NCBI GenBank assembly: GCA_900660155.1 | Contig: CABFPE010000171.1 | Location: 930,034 to 994,033, forward strand | Length of the DNA stretch: 64,000 nt | Source: Hofstenia miamia | Taxonomy: Eukaryota; Xenacoelomorpha; Acoela; Hofsteniidae | Direction: 5' to 3' | Shown here: in pieces, positions 43,091 to 55,934 of the stretch | Numbering within the stretch: position 1 is the stretch's first letter | How the letters are laid out: each line of letters starts with the position of its first letter | Notes under the pieces: generated by a model | The model's input: only the letters and a program-made list of their open reading frames with translations | Databases searched by the model: none | What the model was told of the DNA's origin: nothing | Made by a program: the position numbers and the translations under genes

Positions 43091-43755
43091 TCGTGGCATC
43101 ACAATAATGGTGGTGTAATACATTCTTAATATTATTCAATTTCTGTATATGTATAGCGCTCTACGATGTATTTACAGTTTGTTTAGATATTACTACTTTA
43201 ATTTTGATTTACAAATTCCAGTGAAGCTCGAGATTTTGTAAGATGCAAAAATTATCATTACATGCAATACTTTCTTCCAGGAGTGTACATGTACATATAC
43301 ATATTTGAATATTGTTATATTTGTATTAACTCCTTACAAAGAAATCTGGTTCTATATAATGTTTTATAATTTTTATATTAGTAGTGTATTTTGTATGTCA
43401 TATTAAAAAATTGAACTGAAAACATATAATATTTGTACACCCGTTTTGTACACCATGAGCAATGATTCTTCTCCTGCTTTAAGAAAACGCACCCCTTACT
43501 CTTACCGCTTGCTGCACCACTAATATATGCATGATATTTGAAAAAATTGTTTTCGCCAAAATCACAATTCTTATATGGAATACAATTCGTGCAGCATCTT
43601 AAAAATTAAAAACAGGCAAACATTCAAAATTATAATCTCATGCAGTTTAGGGCAAATTTGCATTATCAATATTTCAATGCTATGCTATGCGTTCTTTTAC
43701 ATATATTTTTAAGCATATGAATTTGCACGATATAGAAGTGTATATTTATTTCGTG
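43091..43755. other. Non-coding stretch
   Basis: Unassigned; GCTTGCTGCACCACTAA near 43508 resembles the end of a small MITE (TTAGTGGTGCAGC on the other strand). Confidence 0.3.
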
Positions 43756-43762
43756 AAACTGC

Positions 43763-43781
43763 TATATATATATATATATAT

Positions 43782-43816
<35 letters not shown>
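43763..43816. repeat. (TA)n microsatellite
   Basis: TA dinucleotides with one CATG interruption, ending in GAGAGA. Confidence 0.85.
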
Positions 43817-43822
<6 letters not shown>

Positions 43823-44211
43823 CATGTACATTTGAATAATCTAAGAGAGTTGATTTTAGCCATAGAAATCTGTCACATTGTAATCATCAGGAATACAATT
43901 CAGGCCTATGCATTCCATATTTTTTGAAATGCAATATGATGTATAAATTGAACAAAAATTCTTAATCGAGCAAAAGTGGCATCTTCAAATGACAATTTTT
44001 TTATGAATGCAACTTATGCAGACAATAAGAAAGCCATACTATTGTCTTGTATATTTAAAGCTTCCGTATTTCTCCAAATCAGGTTAAAAGAAAGAATTAA
44101 AATATTGATCACCAAGTTAAAATACGTCAAAATTCCCCCAATATAAACATTATGCGAGACAAAGAATATCTTCAATAACAAAGATCTCATCCCTAAATAA
44201 TTTGAACCTTC

Positions 44212-44440
44212 TGAAATTTATCAATATGAATTTGATGGTGGCAATATATCACATATTGGAGAAACTGAGAGACATTTAGGAATAAAGATGCATGAACACA
44301 TAGGAGGCCACTATCCTGAAATCAAAGAAAAAATTTTAATATCCTTCTAAGATCCAAAAGTTATTCGAGAATTCATTGCAGGAAGAATAAAATACTTTTA
44401 AACTTGTGAACTTTTCGTTTCAAACAAATTTCTGTGAAAT
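44212..44440 (+). mobile_element. Penelope-like element fragment (GIY-YIG endonuclease)
   Basis: Reads YQYEFDGGNISHIGETERHLGIKMHEHI followed by PKVIREFIAGRIKYF. Penelope-like elements end in a GIY-YIG endonuclease with the pattern YxxxCxxxYIGETxRHLxxRxxEH, which this matches (HIGET for YIGET). The reverse transcriptase part was not found, and the fragment is decayed. Confidence 0.6.
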
Positions 44441-45009
44441 TCATGCACTAACATAAATTGCAAAATGCTTAAATTTATATGTACAATGATATATTGTACA
44501 ATGACATCTAGGTTTGCTTTGGTTTCATTCTTTGTTTGATTGATTTTTTTATGTTTATTAAATTTAGTGTAATATTAAATTTCTTAGAAACGAATTTTGT
44601 GAATGAATTATATCCAGAAAAAATACCGATAAAATATGCAAAATACGAATTTTGCAAAATTCTGATTTATGCATCACAACAGGGAACAAATTTTTATTAA
44701 TGTTGCAAAGTTATTGAATAAATAATGAGAGTTGATATCATTAATTTTAGATTTATAGTGAATGCAATATAATTATAGTTACCTTTAGTGTGATTTGATG
44801 TAAAATATGTATTTACAGCATTTTTAACACTGACAGAAACGTGTCTACATTTTTAACTGCGTTAGATATTTCTTATCTTTCGAAGTTCAGTATAAGTACT
44901 CTCAAATATATATATATATATGCAGAAAGGTATTAACCAAGTACTTGAGACTCAAGCAGTATTGTATTTGTGCATCGGTGAAGCTGATATTTGAAAATAC
45001 ATACTGGAT
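44441..45009. other. Non-coding stretch
   Basis: AT-rich with a short (TA)n near 44909; nothing else. Confidence 0.4.
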
Positions 45010-45010
45010 G

Positions 45011-45060
45011 CCAGTGGTGTAGTGCTAAATTTTAACAAGGGAGTCTTACATGGGTAAGCT
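45011..45060. repeat. hAT-like MITE end (CAGTGGTGTAGTG)
   Basis: CAGTGGTGTAGTGCTAAATTTT is a typical edge of hAT-derived MITEs; right end not found. Confidence 0.25.
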
Positions 45061-46504
45061 TTCAAATATAGTGGTACAGACAGGGTAGAATAATTATCAC
45101 AGCTTTCTTATCAGTAATATTTTCTGAATATGTAATTTTCTGCATTAATGTTGTAGTGCAAATTTACCTCCAATCATATTTCTTATGATGTAGGCCTAAG
45201 CCCGACCCTTCACATTTATATAATGCCAGTGCTGCCCTTCTTATGACAATTTTATCGGCCTTACCAAAAAAAATTTGTATTTTTTGGCTTCTTAAGCCAA
45301 ATTTGGATATGTTAGACATGAAATGAAATTTTAGAAAAGTATATGACATTAATGTAAACTTTTAGTAAAGGATCTAGGAATTATTAGTTGGGCTGAATCC
45401 TTTGCATCAGAAGGGAAATCTTTTGCGTCGTTTTGTGCAGATCATAGTTGAAACCGTGTCATAAATCACGACACGGATACCTGGTTGAAATTGTGACCTG
45501 CTTACCCGGTTGACATAAATTTAAGTGAAATATCAAGCAGAAAATTAAATTTTAGATTTTAATCCATTTTTTAATAGCCATGGTGCTGCTTTTGTTTCTT
45601 ATCCTGGAGAATCTCATTATCAATATTGGGTAAAAGCAGTTAGGATTTGGGTGTTATCGAATGGAATTTCGAAAGTAAGCTGCGACGTTGATCTTATAAT
45701 CACAGCGAGTACTTTAACATTCGAGTTTGGTCGAGTCGAGTCAAGTATTCGACAATACAAGACTCGAAATCTAAGCATTAACCCTAATTCCACTAGAAAT
45801 TCCTCAAAATCTTTGATGATTTCCATTAAATATTTTTAAGCGCTTTCGGCACAACAGCCTCTGACTTTGCGCACGACGCGCTTGGATGGGACTCATACAG
45901 TTTGTCTTCAAAAAGCAAACTATTTCAGGGTAGTTGTTGTGCCCAGTGGCAAATTACTCGAACCCCCAAGATTTTCTTACTAGGAAGAGCCAGAGATAGT
46001 CTCAGAAATACTAGGCAAGGCCTTATCCTACCTTTATCTAGAAGTTGCTTATTTTCGTGAAAAATAACATGGCTGCATTCCGCTTTTCTTCCACATCAGG
46101 AATGTCATCAGTTTTCAGTACATATGTAGAAAAAATCAATTTGCTTATGTTTCATTTACACCAACCATTGTTGTTCATCTTATTTTAATTGTAAATAGAT
46201 GTTCATCACTACCACATCTAGCTATATTCAATATTTTGACATCGGATGATTCTGAAATTCAAATTTGATTTTTGATTTGATCAAATTTATTTTGTACAGT
46301 AATTTATTGAAATTTGAGCACAAATTTGGTACAATGCCTCCTAGTTCAAACACATGATGGAAATATTTGGTGTAATTAAAACTTTTTAGTTTCAGTTACA
46401 GTTGTGAATACATTATTAATCATAAGACTTACTCATAACGGTTTGAGAATTTCTCATTTCACTTATCTAGAATAAGTAGACTCGATATTTTAACACTAAT
46501 AGTA

Positions 46505-46505
<1 letters not shown>
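45061..46505. other. Non-coding stretch
   Basis: Contains a short self-complementary TCGAGT cluster near 45720-45770 (GGTCGAGTCGAGTC, then AAGACTCGAAATC) that may be a MITE remnant; no genes. Confidence 0.35.

Positions 46506-46510
<5 letters not shown>

Positions 46511-46562
<52 letters not shown>
46511..46562. repeat. (TA)n microsatellite
   Basis: About 26 uninterrupted TA units, the longest clean array in the window. Confidence 0.9.
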
Positions 46563-46565
<3 letters not shown>

Positions 46566-48019
46566 GTAACTTGAGTATTGAAAAAAAATTTTAATGCTAT
46601 AATACACTCCACCAGAAATTTCTAGGACCGCCAATAGTTGTTACCATTGCAAAATTCGAATTTATCATTGAAAAAAATTCATATTTTCGTATACTTCACC
46701 CACAAAAATAAGTTTAGCACAGATTTTCATCATTGCATGAGTGAGCCCAACCCCATGGAAATGTCCATGTAAAATGTTTCAATATTTCTTAACTGGCTTA
46801 GATAAAATTGTTCAAAGATGCGGACAAATCGACTTGCTACATAAAGGTAATACTAGTAGAAATTGAATGAACAGTTTTCGGGTTGGGTTATTTCGACTCG
46901 AATTTTGTTGATTTGATATTGAATAGCACATTTCCTATTTGCTTAATTGAAAGGAAGATATTAAATTTTTACAAAAATTTTTTTCGGGCCCATTGGGTTG
47001 AGAAACTAGCAATATTTTCTTGCGAATAATCGTATTTAGAATTAATTGATAATTCACTGGTAGCTTTTCCCTGCCAATTATACGATTGATATTGAATACT
47101 TTGGAAAATTGTAAAATAAAAATCTTATATCTAGTCATTCTTAACAGTTTGTTAAAACTTTATTATCAAAGATGACACTTTCAAGTTGGGTAAGCATAAT
47201 ACCCCTTTTATTCCGAGACTACTTTTCTTTAATTTCTATTTATATCAGCCGTAATTACTTAATGACATATTTATATATTAAAATTACTAATTTTAGCCAA
47301 TCATAATCGCAAGTGCTTTATTTAAATGTGAGTTTAGATTTATGATTTTGATATATATATATATATGAATAGATTGGAAATCTGACATGACTCGTGATCC
47401 GACTCCTCCCGAAGTAAGAACCTATCGACTCGCAGGACCCTAAATGCTCTACGGAATCTATTTGAAGTAGCTATATAGTAGTTGCTGTGTGAAGAAGAAC
47501 TGCTTAACCAGGATACAACAACTGATATGTCATTTTTCTAATAAAAATGGTATTAAGTTATTCAACAATGACATCATTAAAAAATTGTCAAAATGCTGAA
47601 TTTGAAGTAGGATTCTTGGAATTACAAAATTTGAATACAAATGATTGCTCACGCAGTGAACCGGTTTTAGAGTGCCTTTTCATAGTATTGACCGTGTCTT
47701 AAGCTTGCTCCCGTGACATGATTGACCCGGAACCTCGTTGAATCTCTGGTGCAGATTGATCTTCAAAAATATTTTACAAGGAAGTGTGTCGATTTTTAAG
47801 AGGAATTCCTCCCCAACCTTTCCTTGGATCAAAGCGTGCACAATTCCAAAGCTTGACATTTCAGTGCTGAAGTCTGTAACAGAATGATATTTATTTCGTC
47901 ATGAATCGTGATTAGTCTACGAGAAGTTCTATCTCAACTTACTTGTAAGTTTTTAGCATTTAACTGTAAATATTTATTTCAATTTTAACCTTAATTTTGT
48001 AATTATTTTAAATATTGTA

Positions 48020-48020
<1 letters not shown>
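46563..48020. other. Non-coding stretch
   Basis: No exon or element recognised; short (TA)n near 47350. Confidence 0.4.
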
Positions 48021-48021
<1 letters not shown>

Positions 48022-48057
<36 letters not shown>

Positions 48058-48204
48058 CAATATNNNNNNNNNNNNNNNNNNNNNNNNNNNNNNNNNNNNN
48101 NNNNNNNNNNNNNNNNNNNNNNNNNNNNNNNNNNNNNNNNNNNNNNNNNNNNNNNNNNNNNNNNNNNNNNNNNNNATATATATATATATATATATATATA
48201 TATA
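48022..48204. repeat. (TA)n array containing an assembly gap
   Basis: TA repeats on both sides of 112 Ns (48064-48175). The gap most likely hides more of the same array. Open frames across it are artefacts. Confidence 0.9.
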
Positions 48205-48359
48205 CTCTTGTAGGTTACTGTACCTATTTTAGACGACATTAGTGTATTTAGAAATTCATGTCTTAAAGAACTTTTTAAACATAAACGCAGGCCATAAATG
48301 ATCGTGATAATCAATAACTTAATTTAATACAATGCTTCGAAAGACATATGACAGAATTA

Positions 48360-49330
48360 CTTCCAAATACAGTGATCTCTGGAATCTTGGATCAAAAGAC
48401 ACAAATTCGGGCAAACGTAGGCAATTCATATTTGAAAATCGTGCTAAACAGCTCGTTGCAATCATATTTATCAAAACTCATCTCTGACTTTCATACCATA
48501 TGCTATCGCTAGCAAAGAAGTTCCTATGCTTGCAGAGCGGGATATCTCTTTGGTGTTTAAATCTAATCATCCATCTAAAGCATCTGATTCAGACAATTTG
48601 ACAAGCTGGTTAATCTCGACCTTTCTAAGACTTACTGTTCGATTTCTAATAAAATATTTTGTCAGTCTGAACATAATGTATACAAATATTTTCGACCTAA
48701 TTTTTTCATTTCTGTACCTGCAAGAAACTTTAAAAGACTTTTAATTCCTTAACTTTCTAGAAAATTTACTCATGCTACTAATTACCTGCAATTTGCCTAT
48801 CAGCCCAATCACAGTACTCTAGATGCTCTAATATACTTATTAGTCTGGATACTTTCTGAACTTAATTGTCGTGATCAAGTTGCTGTACGTGTTAACTTTG
48901 TAGGTTTCCCATCCACGTTTAATACCGTGTTACCCGACAAGCTTCAATCGTATATTGCTAGCTGGTCTCAAAAAGTCTTGGTTACGAAGTGCAAATTTTG
49001 CCTAGACCGGTTCATTTTGGAATATCTCAAGAGGTTCTCTTTCTCCCTTCCTGTATAAAATTATTCTGCTGAACAGGATGATTACTTAACATATCCACTA
49101 TATAATGAATAATTAACTCTAGTAACTTTTGTTAATGTCAATATGCTGATAACCCTATTGAAGTCTTTGCAATCAGCAGTTTGTTTCCTGATCATGACCA
49201 TAACAAAGCTAAATCTCTTTTGGTCAACACCATTCACCCACACTATTATAGACTAAATTTAATTATCAATCCATCCAAGTGCCGAGAAATGAAATTCATC
49301 AATCCCGGTGTAAAAATATTCGTTTATTAG
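48360..49330 (+). mobile_element. LINE relic, reverse transcriptase region
   Basis: Pieces in order match a non-LTR reverse transcriptase: FKSNHPSKASDSDNLTSWL (equivalent of KAxGPDGI), then LQFAYQPNHSTLDALIYLL, VRVNFVGFPSTFNTVLPDKL (the FDxxSAFNTI block), then YADNPIEVFAIS and LNLIINPSKCREMKF after the catalytic box. Many stops and frame changes. Its C-terminal part appears at 50316-50640 in the same orientation. RTE/CR1-like by motif. Confidence 0.7.
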
Positions 49331-50315
49331 TTTCGGTTTTTTTACTAAGTGAAAATTTCATTGAATCTAAACTATTTTGGCCATTCTAAATTTTAGTAAA
49401 TGCGTCTCAGGAATTTTAGCCAAGATTTATCACACTGTAAACTCCATAGCTTATGTGCAAGGCTCCCAACAGCACTGCTGTTAACAGCTGCAAACTGTTG
49501 CAGCAAACAAGTGCAGTTTAAAACAACACATAAAATTGATATATTATCTGCGTTTTTCACACTCTATCATTGTTTTTCAATCCTCTCAACATGTGCTTTT
49601 CATTTTTCGCTCTTTATCATCATCTAGAAGGGATGATCAACTTTTCATTACTTACAATTTTCAAAACATTTAAAAGCACCGGATATTATAACATTAGATG
49701 TTTTGTAAAAAGATACAAGCACACTACTTGTTGCCATTAATTCCTATGAAGATTTGATTTTACTACTGCTATTATTCATGCGTATATTTGCTTATGTGCT
49801 ATATGATTTGTAGATATGTTATGCCTTGAAGTTCCAGCTTAACAGTTGTTTTAATAGTTTCTTTCACATTGCTTCTCTTAACTTTGTTTAAAAACCATGT
49901 TATTTTTTCCTATCCAGTGACGGACACGAGCTGGCATGGTAGAATGTCCTGGCATTTTTTCAAAACTGATTTTGATTGGTCAAATCAAAAAATTTTCGGC
50001 AAAAAAATTCTAAAAATTTAGAAACCGAGTCAGTAAACACATTTTTAGAGTGCATCTTTTCAATATTTTTACATGATAAGACCGTAAAAAAACAACATAT
50101 AGCCTTTCTCATATAGATGCAGTGTGAGAGCCTATCTACGAATTTTATATCTATTCTATCCAACCATTAAGTAGGAACTCATCGACGCTGTTAAAAGCAA
50201 AAGGGTTGCTGTTTGCTGTTAACAGCAACATTTGAAGCCCTGCTTATGCGTATATTCTTAAACACTGAGATTTCTAAATATGTATTTAAGACGCAAATAT
50301 TACCAGTGATAATAA
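49331..50315. other. Interruption of the LINE, with MITE-like pieces
   Basis: Includes CCAGTGACGGACACGAGCTGG (49918), a hAT-like edge, and two occurrences of the palindrome CTGTTAACAG (about 49480 and 50208). Probably a small DNA element inserted in the LINE. Confidence 0.3.
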
Positions 50316-50640
50316 TTGGGTCTCCTGCCTGTTTTTTTCACTTCGAAGAATACTAAATTGAAAATCAATCGCTTTAGACATGCATCACGTATTCTAATAT
50401 TAGATCGTTCTTGGATTGTGAATACTATTAATAAAGCTATTGTGGATGAAACTGCCTGTTTGATTTTTAAAACTAAAAAAGATCCTTGTCATCCTCTTCA
50501 TAATCAACTTCAATATTAACGCCAACATTATCCTTTCCGTCAACCTTTTATTACGGGTGGTACTATTTGCTTAGAAAAATACAAAAGATATTTCTACCTT
50601 TGCATGGGACTTCTTGAATCATGGTACTCTACCGCTGTTC
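50316..50640 (+). mobile_element. LINE relic, C-terminal part
   Basis: Reads LKINRFRHASRILI, then NKAIVDETACLIFKTKKDPCHPLHNQL: the RTE/CR1 C-terminal pattern with the conserved HPL followed by a position normally reading LPSGRRxR. Likely the same element as 48360-49330. Confidence 0.6.
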
Positions 50641-50741
50641 TGTAACATTTTACAGCAAAACTTCTTGTTCTACTGGTTTCTTTTTTACATCTTCACTGGC
50701 ATTTATGCTTTTTGTATTTGGCGTACTACAAATATAATATA

Positions 50742-50830
50742 CTATTATTATTATTATTTTATTATTATTATTGTTATTAATATTAATTATTATTATTGTT
50801 ATTATTATTATTCGTGTTACTATTATTGCT
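50742..50830. repeat. (ATT)n microsatellite
   Basis: Imperfect TTA/ATT trinucleotides; the open frame across it is spurious. Confidence 0.85.
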
Positions 50831-52655
50831 GAGAATATATTTTATTTGTTATCGCACATTTTACTATAATAGTTAGCAAATTTGAATTTATTTTATATGC
50901 ATTAACCTGTTCTAAATCAGTATTAAGATATTGACTCTAATCATATGTAGTTCTACCTAGATCACATGTGGTGTGAAAAATGTTCAAAAATTTAGAACTG
51001 ATTTTTTGAGCTGCATCTGAACTTGGAAAGATTTCATTGCAAAATGAAATAGACACTATCTGATGCAACTGTTTGAATTAAACATTCACTTACCAAAGTA
51101 TAGTGAATGAAATGCCATAGCAATGAATATATTTTTTCATATGTAGCAAATTGTGGCACAAATTACATTAACTCTTCCAAAGGGGTGCAATGTGTAATAG
51201 GATCAAGTTAGTACATTTTGGTATTTAATCATATTTTTAAACTCAAACGAAATTTTTCAATGATAAATAAAACCTCTTAGTCAAATGCATCCTAGTTATG
51301 ATTGTATTGAAGCAATGGGGTTTGGGTTACGAGGTGTGTTGGTAAAAAATTGATTTAATTTACATAATATATATATTTGAGTCGCAGCAAATCTTAATTT
51401 GTCTTGCCATGGTTTGGTCTAATTCTTTGCACACATTGTTTAAACAAATCATTGGGGTTAGGACAGAAAAACCCTATCCATTGTAATTTGCAGCATATTT
51501 TGCAAATATGACCCTACTGAAAGTGGTCTATAATTTTGGGAATTTTTTAAGAATATTACACTTAAAAGACATTGGATGATTATTTGACTTTTGAATCAAG
51601 TGTTTTGTAACAGGAATATCAACAATATTGCAAGGTTTTCAATGAAAAAAACAGCAGGCGACTTCAATGTATTTTTTTCAAATATTTTATTTTTAATGCT
51701 TTTAATTAATAAATTTACTAATTCTTGAATTTACATTTATGTACATCCTTGTACTTTCTTGCTTTTTGTTTGAATTAAGTTATATTGACTGTGTCATTTG
51801 TTGCAAATCCACTAGATTAGCAAAGACAGATGTAACATGTACAATGTGTGATTTCATCGAGAAGTATTTGTTGGGTTTGCCATTTACTTTTAGAAAATTA
51901 TTGGAAACGAAAAACTACTGGATACCTTCTAATTTTTGGCTAAAAATAGTTTCATTATTAACATAAAGCAGCAATTTTTAATGGAATCTTTAAAAATACT
52001 TAAATTTGAGTTAAAAATTTTAAGAGTACTACAGGATAGAAATTTGCCCTTCTCAAATCTACATAAAAAAACATGTTACTCCCAATTGCTTTAAAACTAC
52101 GACACCTGAACATTAAGTGGAGAGAATTTAAAAATTTTACAAAAAATATCAGTTTTTTCATAAAAAATGCATAATCTTTAGAAGAACTTCAGGCAAATTA
52201 ATACACGATAGCATAAATGATCATCATGACATTCAAGCGCATTCATTAATAATTGTGTATATCTCATGATTTTCAACCTTAGTAATAGGGTTGGAGAAAA
52301 CTGTTTGAAAATTGTAGACAACGGTTTATCCTTTTAAATCGAAGCTAGACTGCTTAAGGTTAAGGAAGGTTGAAATTTATCACAAACTGTTTGAATGCAT
52401 GAAGACCACTTTGGGTAATAATGATGTTAGCTATGAGGGTTTTCTAAAATAGGAAGCCTTATTAGCATTTAAATTAACTAAAAAATTTAAATTTTATAGC
52501 TTTTGATCATATATGAGATTATCTCAATACTTTAATAAAATATTTAACAGTATTTTTGCATTTAAATGAGATTTTAAGTTATTTTTCAAATCTGACTATG
52601 AGATTTAAATTTTCCACATTCAAGAATATTGTATTCCAAATAATTAAATCTAACA
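50831..52655. other. Non-coding stretch
   Basis: Mostly featureless. An open frame at 51739-51966 contains YIDCVICCKSTRLAK and TCTMCDFIEKYLLG, two C-x2-C pairs as in a small zinc site or a saposin-like start, but without good splice sites; not called. Confidence 0.35.
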
Positions 52656-52659
52656 TATT

Positions 52660-52843
52660 CGGAGAGCATTTGTTCTACGCAATTGGTGAAGAACATGCCA
52701 TTGAAACAACTCACAGTAAACCAATACGACAACCCGTTCATCCTGTACCAGAATACCTAAAACAAGAATATTACAAAATTATTACAGATTTGTTGAATAA
52801 CCCCCCACCCGCATCCATGAAAATAGAAATTGTGCTTAAGTAA
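52660..52843 (+). mobile_element. Ty3/gypsy pol fragment (fossil)
   Basis: EEHAIETTHSKPIRQPVHPVPE is the linker that precedes reverse transcriptase in gypsy-type pol (H-x-I-x-T-x3-PIRQ-x5-P). A short isolated fragment with no flanking LTR; broken and incomplete. Confidence 0.5.
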
Positions 52844-53141
52844 AATTGAAGAATATTACTGTACCTATACTTCAAAATTCGTAATCCAATATTACACGTA
52901 TAATTAATATTTTGATTGTCTATTTAAATATGAATTGTTTAAATATTGCATTTGCATTAAATAAGAAATATGCTTGCGAATCTGATTTCTTGTAAAATTT
53001 CTATCTTTTGTTTTGAAGAAACTTATCGTCGCAGGTGTTCGTGATAAATTTCCGTGTGCTAATTCTTGTCAGTAAATATTCTTTCAGTCTCATATGGCAT
53101 AAACATATCTCAAAAATGATATTCCATTAGTGTCGGAGACA

Positions 53142-53245
53142 GTGGTGGAGCGTGGGCCACATTGTCTAGTGTGCGGTGCAGAGTTGCTAGTGGCTCGCTC
53201 GGTTTGGTTTCGTCATTGTATTTAAATAAAAATACGTCGACACTG
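53142..53245. repeat. hAT-like MITE remnant (CAGTGGTGGAGCGTG)
   Basis: Starts CAGTGGTGGAGCGTGGGCC; a CACTG near 53241 may be the other end, although the flanking 8-mers do not match. GC-richer than the surroundings. Confidence 0.3.
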
Positions 53246-54452
53246 AACCGAAAGTTTCAAAATTTACAATGGAAATCACTGCAGTCATTGCTTGAACTCG
53301 AGGCTATCCATAACATGATTAAATGTATAATTTTTTAAATACTCTACATTAACGTAAAATATTATTCAAATGAATAATTCTTAAAATCAGATATCAAGTA
53401 AAATATTTGAAATGGATACCTTTGTTTATTTGACAACATCACGAAATATTAAAACATCAGACAGGACCAGTATGTGATACGTGATCAGAGCAACTTTTCA
53501 ATTTCAACCAAGATTTCGAACCTCTGTATTTGGCATGGAACCAGAAATAGATGACCACAAGAACGGATCCACCATTTTAAGATCCAATCCGGAAATTTTA
53601 AAAAAATTTTACTTTTCTATCCGAAACGGATCCGAATTTAAATAGGGATTCTAACGATAAACAAACACAAACTTAAAAAATATTTGTTTTTTATAATGCG
53701 AATAGAAAATTTTAAGTGCTTCAACACCATCTTGAGATAAAAAAAAATGGACATATACATACGAAATAGTGCATGCAAATCAACTTATTTGTAAGCTTTG
53801 TAATAATCTAGTTCCTAAATTGTCATCAACTATAATCATAATATATTTATAGAATTTAAATAGTTAAGTTTCTTAAAGTATTAGCTTCCGTATTAATTTT
53901 TTATGTCCAAAATAACTTCTTTGCAATGTCACTATGAATTGAAGTTGTTTCAAACAAATTAAATTTACTTCAAAATTGCAGCTAAGGCGATGAAAACAAG
54001 AATAGCACAAATAATTACAAATTAAACAATATCCCCAAAATTTATATTGCAAGACATTAAAAAATTGTTGTAGAGTGTATTAAAATCCGTGATAGAAAAA
54101 TTAATTTTTCAAACAAAATTTGAAATTTAAATAATATAAATTTTGAATTTTACTGAAATTTGATACTAAATTGGATTAAAAATTTTGAATTATATAGCAG
54201 CAACATTAAATAAATTCACCATAAACATTATTGTATATGTGATTCTAAAATGACAAACCTTCTGAGCCTACTTTGCAGGCTCATAATCACGTTCAATCAG
54301 AGCTGCGTGTTGTGACCATGACACAGTGTGAGCTTGTCTGGTTTAATGCTAATAACTGCTTCAGCCACTAAAACAGTCTAATAAAATAAATTAGAATAAA
54401 GCCAACTCCCAACATTTGTTTTAGCTTAACACCATAGCCAATGTATGTACAT
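53246..54452. other. Non-coding stretch with a small shared repeat
   Basis: 53456-53530 (GACAGGACCAGTATG, then CAACTTTTCAATTTCAAC) resembles 61296-61380. 53560-53630 has GGATCC and CCGGA motifs in both orientations. No genes. Confidence 0.35.
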
Positions 54453-54530
54453 GTCAGTGGCGGCTCGTGCTTGCAAAAGCTAGGCAAGCAAATATTTTTA
54501 AGCAACCAAACTAGTATAAATAATAAACCA
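54453..54530. repeat. hAT-like MITE end (CAGTGGCGGCTCGTG)
   Basis: CAGTGGCGGCTCGTGCTTGC is the classic edge of a common hAT-derived MITE class in animals. Far end not found. Confidence 0.4.
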
Positions 54531-55515
54531 ATGAAAAATATATTTATATGTGAAATACGGAAGACGATTTGTTCAAAAAGATATTTGTAATATTATTATT
54601 ATAAAATTATTATTAGTCCTGCAGTTCATTTAGTAAAACATTTTCAAGAAAAATTGAATTTGTTTAAATTTGTATTAAACAGAAAATAATCATTTTAGCT
54701 AAGGAAGTCGACAAATCATGCATTTCAAAATATCGAATACGAATTTTATCGATTTACAATTGGAGTCATGCTATAATGATAGCAAACTTGAGATTAATTA
54801 CAAAGTTTTTCAAGATTGCGAAAATTAGAGTATGAAATTTAGAGCAGAAAATGTCAGTTGAGGGCAATCAAATTTAAATTGATCAAAGTTTTTAAAATTT
54901 AATAATTCTATAAAACGGCATTTGCATAGGGATGTGAAACTGGTCCCCATTTGACTGCATATGCATATGACGCCAATTTATATCAAAATATGTCTTTCTT
55001 AAATTATCCTAGTTTCATTTGATTTTTGAAAAAATTGGTTGCACATTAGTAGGAAAAATTCGTCTTGCATTAACAATTCTCGTATAAATTTGAACATTTT
55101 CCCAGAAACTTCGCATTTGATGCAAAGACAATGTCATCACAAATTTATAAGAAAGCAATTTCAGATACTTGATTAGCATTGTTACTACTGATGATTTTTT
55201 AATTGAAATTTTGGAGTCATCTTTTCTAACTTTGAATTGGGATTATATTGAATTCTTTCTCCCACATGTTCCATGTTTCACAGGTTTGTGTACTTTTCTC
55301 CATTACCGTTTGCATTTGCTCTAGTTTTTGCTAAAGCCATTTTCATTCCATTTTTTAAATATGACCTCACTAACTCCCAGATTCCTTGATTCTTTTGAAA
55401 TTTTTTAATTCAATTATTGCAATCTGCTTATTTTGTTAACTGCAACATTAACTGAGGCAATGAATCAAATTTAAGCATTGTTTTTGTACCAGACTTATTA
55501 ACAAGCTGAAATTTC
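54531..55515. other. Non-coding stretch
   Basis: Nothing recognised. Confidence 0.4.
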
Positions 55516-55856
55516 TAAGGTCGGCTCGTTTTTATTTTAAGTAAGTTCGGCTCCGCTTAGCTCGGCGAAAAAATCTTTCAATGAGGCTCGTTTCAGTTCG
55601 GTATTATTTAAAAAATATTGCGTTCTTAGAATTTTTTACATAAAAGTAGTTCTTCTATTATTTCATAAACATTCTAAAATAAGATTATAAGAAAGACATA
55701 TTGAAGGAAAAAATAAGAAAAAGCTGCATATTCAAATTAACTATGCATTTTTTGCTTAAAAACAGCTCGTTTATTGGCCTCGTTTTATATCCAATACTCT
55801 GCTTAAGCCCGCTCGACAAGGCCTGCTGACAAATCTGTTTTGAATACCCTGAAGTA
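55516..55856. repeat. MITE-like element with GGCTCG motifs
   Basis: GGTCGGCTCGTTTTTATTTT, AGTTCGGCTCCGCTTAGCTCGG and GAGGCTCGTTTCAGTTCGG at the left, GCCCGCTCGACAAGGCCTGC at the right: repeated GCTCG words in both orientations around an AT-rich middle. Right end near ACCCTGA. Confidence 0.35.
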
Positions 55857-55934
55857 TACAAGTTCAAATAATCTATGTAAATTAATGTCTATTTAAATCA
55901 TAAACTAAGCATCTAGGAAGCTTTGGTAATCATA

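Noticed and set aside
48003-48314. Open frames through the N gap
   Set aside because: Translations of Ns and TA repeats.
50614-50832. Open frame rich in Tyr and Ile
   Set aside because: Mostly a translated ATT microsatellite.
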